A DNA stretch of 64,000 nucleotides, taken from Gonatopus flavifemur (taxonomy: Eukaryota > Arthropoda > Insecta > Hymenoptera > Dryinidae). The stretch covers positions 25,270,001 through 25,334,000 of the forward strand of contig JAFFJZ010000007.1 of the NCBI GenBank assembly GCA_018340375.1, in the 5' to 3' direction. Below, in pieces: positions 58,325 through 64,000 of the stretch (positions are counted from its first letter, which is position 1; each line of letters starts with the position of its first letter). The notes beneath the pieces are model-generated. The model saw nothing but the letters and a program-made list of their open reading frames with translations, made no database searches and had not been told where the DNA came from. Both the position numbers and the translations under genes were made by a program.

Positions 58325-60914
58325 TCAGGCATACTCGGTGTCGGTTGACGCAGATCTTTCCAGATGATCCGGATGACTCGAATGATGGTGTTGTTGAGGG
58401 TGCGGGGATTGACGATGTGGTTGTTGCTGCTGTTGTTGTTGCGCTTGGGCGTACGCCAGACTTTTTTGGTAACTGAATAACTGTCTTTCGAGACTATAGT
58501 TTTCTGCTTGTAAAGAGGCTATCTCTCTTCTCATTTGTTGATTGTGAATGCGACAAACGTCGTCGTATTTGTGATAGGTTGCTTGAAATAGTAGATGACT
58601 TTCGTTCCATTCGAGCCTCACCCGCAGTTGACATTTATCCGTTAGGAAAGGACAATGAGTGTTATCTTTGACTTCATTCACGCTTAAACTGGTCTCCATG
58701 ATGATTCCCTCGTCTACGGATTCTTGAGCGTAGTAACGACTGAATGGCGCTCCTGGTAAACCTATTGCTTGGGCATTGGGGTCCTCGCCTCTCATCAAAT
58801 ACGCAGACCAACTGACGTACCTTTCAATAAATAAAGAATTTTCGATTATTAAGTTATCGTGGGAAATGGTCGCAACGCGAAATACCTGAGATGATTGCGA
58901 GGCACATTGTGAATGTCCTTGTAAACGAGATGAAGTCGAACGGTATCAGAATGTAGGTCAGCTCTTATGGCCCAAGCCTGTTTGTCGCGATCGTAACAGG
59001 GAGCAGCCGGCAACACAGACGGACCAATCGCTTGTACAGCTACTTCCGAAACTATTCTAGCTTCAACCATTTCTAACGAAACCCTTAAAATGCCTTTGTG
59101 AGCTATTTCGGACCATCGTACTCGCGGATGCCATCCGAAACCTCTTCCTTCTGCGTCTGACAAATCCTCGAGTTGTCCTGAATCCAATCTACGATCGCCT
59201 TCTCCTAAAGCTACGCTGTACCTACAATCAAAGGAAACAATAAATATAATTTTATTACAAATTTTATGAAAAGTTCGATTTCAATATTCATATTAATTCA
59301 TTTACGTGTATTCTCCATTTTCGTATTGCAAGCATGTTAATTGTCAATTTCATCGATAGCTATAGTCAATTCAACAGTTTCAATCCCTCAATGGGCAATT
59401 TCGGCAAGACTGATCGATCTATTATTGTTACCATATTGTTTGAATCTACAGAACGTTTTTCCCAAACACCTGTGCCAAGATACAAACAATATCAATAGGA
59501 TTGTCACTACACACATGAGACATGTTTCCAATCGATTGGTATCATCGTCGAAAATGACCCAGTTCAATCGCATACGGAAAATAAACTTTCATCTCCCTAT
59601 GAATAAACTGTGCGGAACTTTGAAGTTGCAGTTCTTATGGTAGGTATTCTTCTCAACTCTCGTTGATTTATCACTTTTTCCAAAACTTTGAGGTAAAGAA
59701 TGTTGATATATCTCATACTTTTCATAATTTTGTTGTTGTTCACACAATAAATTCCACGAAAGATCATGGTCAGAAGTTCGATTTATTTAAATCATACCTG
59801 ACGCGGCAACGATGATCGAATCCAGTTAGTCTCATTAAATAAACGCTCAGTCGCGCATCTTGGGTCCTAAATCCTTCCACTTCTGCGTTTCCCTGAGGAT
59901 AGATAACTAGATTCCAGTCAAAGCCACCAAATGTGAAGTACCCGGTTTCAAGTTTGCTCGGTTTCGGTTGTCCAGCCGAGAATACACCGGTGGGCATTCT
60001 TACCTGTCGATACATTAAATACGCAGTGCAAACATTAACATGGAAAAAAAAACAAACATTGTAAGATGAGTAATAACATATGAATTTTTATCAACAAAAG
60101 ATTTAATACAATTTTCACATAAAATTTGTATTAATTTCATAAAAATTGTACAAAGATTTAATTCATTGTTATGAAGGTATTTGGAATTTATCCACGATAT
60201 ATTCAACTTTGATGATACATTCGGCTACTTTTTTACGATATGTTTCATCGTTTAAATTCAGGATCGTCAACTTGTGGTCACGTTTCTGGAGAGAAGGGAG
60301 AGTCTAAGAATTACCTTCATAAAAATTATCCTCAATCTTAAGGTCTGAGACGTGCCGTGAGAATGAATGGCTGATAAGTTAACCCGTCGGCAGCGAGCCA
60401 TTTTGAGAACACTGGCTACTTTTTGTAGCGAGCATGTTTTAGTTTAGGGAAGGGCGTAACCCCAGGGAGTAATCATGATTCAACCTTTCAACTCGTCGGA
60501 ATAAAAGGAGGAAAAACTTAGAGAAGTAAGTGTTGGATATTTCTGAGATAATAGAATGATTTGGCAAAAATAGAAATCTCAATGTTTAGAATAATCCGTT
60601 AAAAAATAATTACAATCGGGAGTATAAAAGTTCTGAATATATACCTCGCCCGTGTACACTGTGCGGACATTCGCCATCGAGAGCTCCAACTGGAATTCTC
60701 CATTTGGATCGGCAAAGTTGCGACTGTAGAGGTCCGATACTGGGATATAATTACGATTACCCTGGGCCGGTGCTTCGTAGGTGAATTTCACACGTTTTCC
60801 TGAGAACCCCTCGTTCATAGAGAAGTGTTCTCGATTGAGAAGAGTGAAGGTGAAATCCACGTACACTCGAAGATCTGGAGTCGCTCCGCGCCATACTAAA
60901 TATGCCCCCAGAAC
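58325..60914 (-). CDS. TRAF/MATH-like domain and coiled-coil protein, 3' four exons
   Basis: Exons (minus): 60914-60645, 60003-59798, 59221-58886, 58820-58325. All junctions are GT-AG and keep phase (0, 2, 2), giving 435 codons before TGA. The 5' end is missing. Residues about 5-90 contain FTFTLLNREHF...YIPVSDLYSRNFADPNGEFQLEL, the end of a first MATH-like sandwich. Residues about 105-230 are a second, with the signature FTFGGFDWNLVIYPQGN, LSVYLMRLTGFDHRCRVRY, GFGWHPRVRWSEI and LRVSLEMVEA. A third similar stretch (CQLRVRLEWNESHLLFQATYH) leads into a coiled coil MRREIASLQAENYSLERQL. A Gln/His-rich tail ends at DTEYA. MATH domains bind partner proteins; here no RING, BTB or protease domain is seen. 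I do not recognise a named orthologue. The Gln run is a CAA/CAG repeat. Confidence 0.88.
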
Positions 60915-61613
60915 CTTAGAAAAAATAATTTACATAGATGAGTTGAATAATAATGCTTGTCCAAATGAAAATATACACTTTTTTATTCCATTGACCTACT
61001 TCAATTCATCGGTTTTTTTTCTGCGACACGTTGCAAGGAGAATAATGTATTCGAAATCGTTAAGTATAAATCTTTTCTAAACCATTAAAACAATCGATGA
61101 ACGATTTCCCTCAACGATAGGAGTGTTATTTTGTAGAATATTGAATGTTTACTTCTTTATCTCAGGACAGTTTGAATGCACATAAAAGGCTTACGGATTG
61201 ATTTATAAAATCGTCAAAGATAATTGGGTTGTACACATTCTTTGATATGCGATAATAGTTAATCTTTTAACACGTATCGCTTGTTCAATGATTTGAGGAA
61301 AATTTATCAATTAAATTACAAAAATCATTCAAGGGAGATATATATCATCTATGATCATTATCTACAACTTGAAGGAAAAAGTGATTAAATAAAATCTCAA
61401 GGTATCAAATCACTTTATAGTTTTTCTTTTAATTTGTGTATTCAAACTCCATATATAAAATACACCATTAGATTTTGATGCGAGAATTGACATGGAACGT
61501 CATGTGCCGTTACGATATTCGAAAACAGTATCAAAAAGATGTTGTTGAAGTTCAAATCGTTTTAAAAAACAAAACGAGTATCCAAATTCACAAAATCTGA
61601 TGAATTATCATTA
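60915..61613. other. Probable intron or upstream region of the MATH-like gene
   Basis: The acceptor of the first visible exon (CTAAG before GTTCTG, at 60915) shows that transcription comes from further right. No upstream exon is recognised before the window ends, so the repeats at 61.6-63.7 kb probably lie in an intron. Confidence 0.45.
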
Positions 61614-62122
61614 CCCGAGTAGAAGTTCCTATCCGGTAAGCCCTGAAGTGGTCCGGATCGGATCCGGCTGTGAAATGGGATGCCCCATATGGGGCTTCAT
61701 ATCTGGGCCTGACCAGGTCCGTGTAGATAAAAACCTATCGGGGATTCCAGATCCGGCACCGATGAGGATAACCTGATGATAGTTCTAATGAGGTTGAACC
61801 TATAAAAATCTATCTGGCCCTGATCCGTTTTCCTGATTGGGGTCAGATGTGGATAATTTGAATCAGGCCCGAATGTGGCTAACCTAATCTGCGCCCTCAT
61901 AAGCAAAACCTCATTCAGTCTTATTCGGATCTGATCAGTCCTCCTGATTGAAGCCGGATGCAGATAATTTTAATCAGTTGACCAGACGAAACACAGATTA
62001 GGGAATTCATGATCCAATCCGGAAGAGGCAGACCTTATTGCGGTCCTAAGGCGAGCTTTTGAAAATATCATCAGACTCAAATTAGTTTTTCTGACGGAAG
62101 TCAGATACAAATAATGGTAATA
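61614..62122. repeat. Foldback island, CCCGAGTAGAAGTTCC end, ATCCGGATC/GGCCTGATC words
   Basis: It begins CCCGAGTAGAAGTTCC and carries many GATCCGG, CCGGATC, TCAGGCC and GGTCCGGATC words on both strands. The mariner at 62125 is inserted in it, and the island resumes after 63634 (GATGTGACGAACCTAATC, like GTGGCTAACCTAATCTGCG near 61871). Its right terminus is unclear. Confidence 0.65.
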
Positions 62123-62296
62123 TATTGGGTGTGTGAATATGACTCCACCCTTTCATAACACACTTCGTTGTTAATATTGCTTACGTGTACTAATAGATGG
62201 CAACATTTGTATTCGATAGGACTTTGTGTCAGCTGTCAAACACACTACGCGACATTTGGTTTGGCTAGTGAGCAACAAGTTTTTACCTCCTGGGAC

Positions 62297-63555
62297 ATGT
62301 CGATTTTCCTTCCAAGTGAACATCATTTGCGGGAAGTGCTGTTACACTATTTTATTGCAAAGAAAAGTGCAGCGGAAACGTATTGTTTGCATGTGAGGAT
62401 TCACGGTAGCATGCTCCATCTAATACATCTTGCAAAGGATGGTTTCGACGATTTCGAAATAATGATTTTGGCTCTGAGGATAAAGGTCATGGAAAACCAC
62501 CAAAAAAATTTGAAGATGCTGATTTGGAAACATTATTGACGAAGGATTCTTGCCACACGCAGAAAAATATATTTTTAAAAGTCCCATAATTTATTGAGGA
62601 TCAGCGCCAGTTTGTGAGGAGTGAAATTATTCACCTGAATATAGCTTCAGAAGTACCATAATTTCTTGTAGAAATACATCCAATTATGGGAGCTTTTAAA
62701 AGTAAATTCAAGTGAAAACTCTATCTGTCACGGACTGGCGCTGATCCTCAAAAAATTATGGGACTTTTCAACACATCTGTTTTCTGCGTACAGACTCAAG
62801 CAGAACTGGCTGCAGCATTGAATGTTGAACGATTAACTGTTGCGAAGCGATGATTCAAAAACTCAATAACTGGGTTCCACATGAATGGAAAGAAAGAGAC
62901 ATGGAACGTCGAAAAACAACTTGTGAAATGCTATTTCAAAGACCGCAACGAAAAGGATTTTTGCATCGAATAGTCACAGGAGATGGGAAATGGATATACT
63001 ATGAGAATCTGAAACGCCAAAAATTTTGGGTGAAGCCAGGTAAACCGGGCCCATCACAGCCAAAGAGGAATATTCACTGTGCCAAGGTTATGCTCCGCAT
63101 TTGGTGGGATCAGAGAGATGTTGTATATTATGAGTTGCTCGAACCTTCTCAAACTCTTAATAGAGAACTTTACCGACGACAACTAATGCATTCAAAGCGA
63201 GCACATAGAAGAAAAACGGCCAGAATGGGTGAATAGGCACAGTCAATTAATTCTGCAACATGACAATGCCAAACCGCACACCGCACAAGTCGTGGAAAAA
63301 TATTTAGATGGACAGGACTGGGAAGTACTATTCCACCCGCCATACTCGCCAGACATAGCTCTGTCGAATTACCACTCATTTCGGATGATGCAGTCAGATG
63401 TTACAGGAGAACGGTTCACTTCATACGAAAGTATCAAAATTTGGATTGATAATTGGATCAGCTCAAAAGATCAGGATTTCTTCAGGCAGGGAATACGTAA
63501 ATTACCTGAAAGATGGGCGAAGGTTGTAGCTGCAGATGGAGCATACTTTGAATAA
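62297..63555 (+). pseudogene. Mariner transposase pseudogene
   Basis: The frame starts MSIFLPSEHHLREVLLHYF and shows IVTGDGKWIYYE (first D), ILQHDNAKPHT (second D) and HPPYSPDIALSNYHSF, where the third catalytic D of the D,D34D triad is replaced by N. A frameshift lies near 62455 (FDDFEI... then NNDFGSEDKGHGKPPKKFED), another near 63200 (between RRQLMHSK and EHIEEKRPEW). A foldback insertion splits DSC and QTQAELAAALN. The element is dead, but the reading frames are still easily recognised. Confidence 0.92.
62556..62790. mobile_element. 235-bp foldback element inserted in the mariner gene
   Basis: Ends CACGCAGAAAA and TTTTCTGCGTA are complementary except for the last base. Inner arms AAAAGTCCCATAATTT and AAATTATGGGACTTTT and GAGGATCAGCGCCAGT and ACTGGCGCTGATCCTC are perfect. 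Removing it with one copy of a CA duplication (62554-62555, 62791-62792) restores the expected SCQTQAEL coding stretch, which dates the insertion after the mariner. Confidence 0.9.
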
Positions 63556-63632
63556 ACTGTTCTTTAATTTTCTAAACAAGCAAATGTGTTTTATTTAAGA
63601 AAAAAAGGGCGGAGTCATATTCACAAACCCAA

Positions 63633-64000
63633 TATTCATGTCCAGATGTGACGAACCTAATCTCCGCCCTAATAAGAAAACTCAGAATAAATGCAATTTA
63701 ATTTTTTCGAAATGCTTCTAGAATCAAATTTTCGATACAACACTGAATGACTATGGTTTCTCGCGAGTGTTGGTTGTATCTATTCGTTGATATATATACC
63801 TCGTACAACCATTCATCTGTAGCGTGCGAATTGCGATAATGTATCATACGACAAATATGCATTAGGTTAGGAGAAGAATAAAAATATTGATTAGATTATT
63901 CATGAACTATGTTACACGTTAAGTGAATAATAATTGTACTTTGATGTTTGAATGTAAGTGGACTTGGACTATTGCGATATTTACGTAGAAAATGTCAAGT
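63633..64000. other. End of foldback island and unassigned AT-rich DNA
   Basis: To about 63700 the sequence continues the island interrupted by the mariner. Beyond that no feature is recognised. Confidence 0.4.

Larger units (their letters stand above)
62125..63632 (+). mobile_element. Mariner element, 1508 bp including a nested insertion
   Basis: Inverted termini TTGGGTGTGTGAATATGACT and AGTCATATTCACAAACCCAA are flanked by TA at 62123-62124 and 63633-63634, the mariner target duplication. Without the 235-bp insertion at 62556 its length is about 1.27 kb, as expected for a full-length mariner. Confidence 0.95.

Noticed and set aside
57799..58476. Forward ORFs of 134, 63 and 64 codons
   Set aside because: They are antisense shadows of the MATH-like gene and its extension, which are supported on the minus strand by splicing and domains.

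Overview
This window is AT-rich animal nuclear DNA, most likely from an insect. Phase-consistent GT-AG introns (one of 64 bp, others of a few hundred bp to 7.4 kb), a eukaryotic riboflavin transporter and mariner, hAT, piggyBac-like, Transib-like and LINE remnants rule out a prokaryote or virus. I cannot fix the order from sequence alone; a hymenopteran is my guess (inference).

Three host protein genes are supported. (1) 33340-34762, minus: a complete two-exon SLC52-type riboflavin transporter (452 codons). (2) 36707-45943, plus: an unrecognised, largely disordered basic protein. Its two large exons join in phase across a 7.4-kb intron (602 aa), and a 9-codon upstream ORF has a stop that overlaps the start codon (TAATG). 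(3) 57830-60914, minus: the 3' four exons of a protein with tandem TRAF/MATH-like domains and a coiled coil. Its reading frame stops at a TGA-C and then stays open in the same frame for another 164 codons, a strong candidate for stop-codon readthrough. Genes 1 and 2 are head to head. The 5' end of gene 3 lies beyond the window or in a distant exon.

Layout: 1-32 kb holds no convincing host gene and is mostly repeats. These include a dead mariner (3 kb), two tandem TTAA-flanked elements (5.6-7 kb), a hAT/ZMYM-type transposase pseudogene (8.3-9.7 kb), a 5'-truncated LINE with a broken catalytic motif (16.8-18.7 kb), a satellite-like array (28-29 kb; inverted relative at 0.4-0.9 kb) and many foldback elements. 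The stretches 10.4-11.4, 11.8-13.8 and 22.6-26.7 kb are repeat-poor and unassigned. 33-46 kb holds the two head-to-head genes, with the long intron of gene 2 packed with nested elements. 46-57.8 kb is gene-poor. 57.8-61 kb is the MATH-like gene. 61.6-63.7 kb is a mariner with another element inserted in it, sitting in an older repeat.

The most unusual signal is a large set of foldback elements that share short terminal motifs but have unrelated interiors. One terminal class begins approximately CCC-N-R-N-TAGAAATTT, the other approximately TACAC(T/G)G(A/T)(G/T)AGAAA. Each interior is saturated with diverged copies of its own short self-complementary word, for example CCAGTACTGG, ATCAGGACCTGAT, CAGATCTG, CATATATG, TTGGCCCAA/CCAAGCTTGG, GCTGnnnCAGC or TGACCGGTCA. 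Same ends with a different palindromic vocabulary per element is not explained by ordinary MITE amplification and is the best candidate here for an undescribed system.
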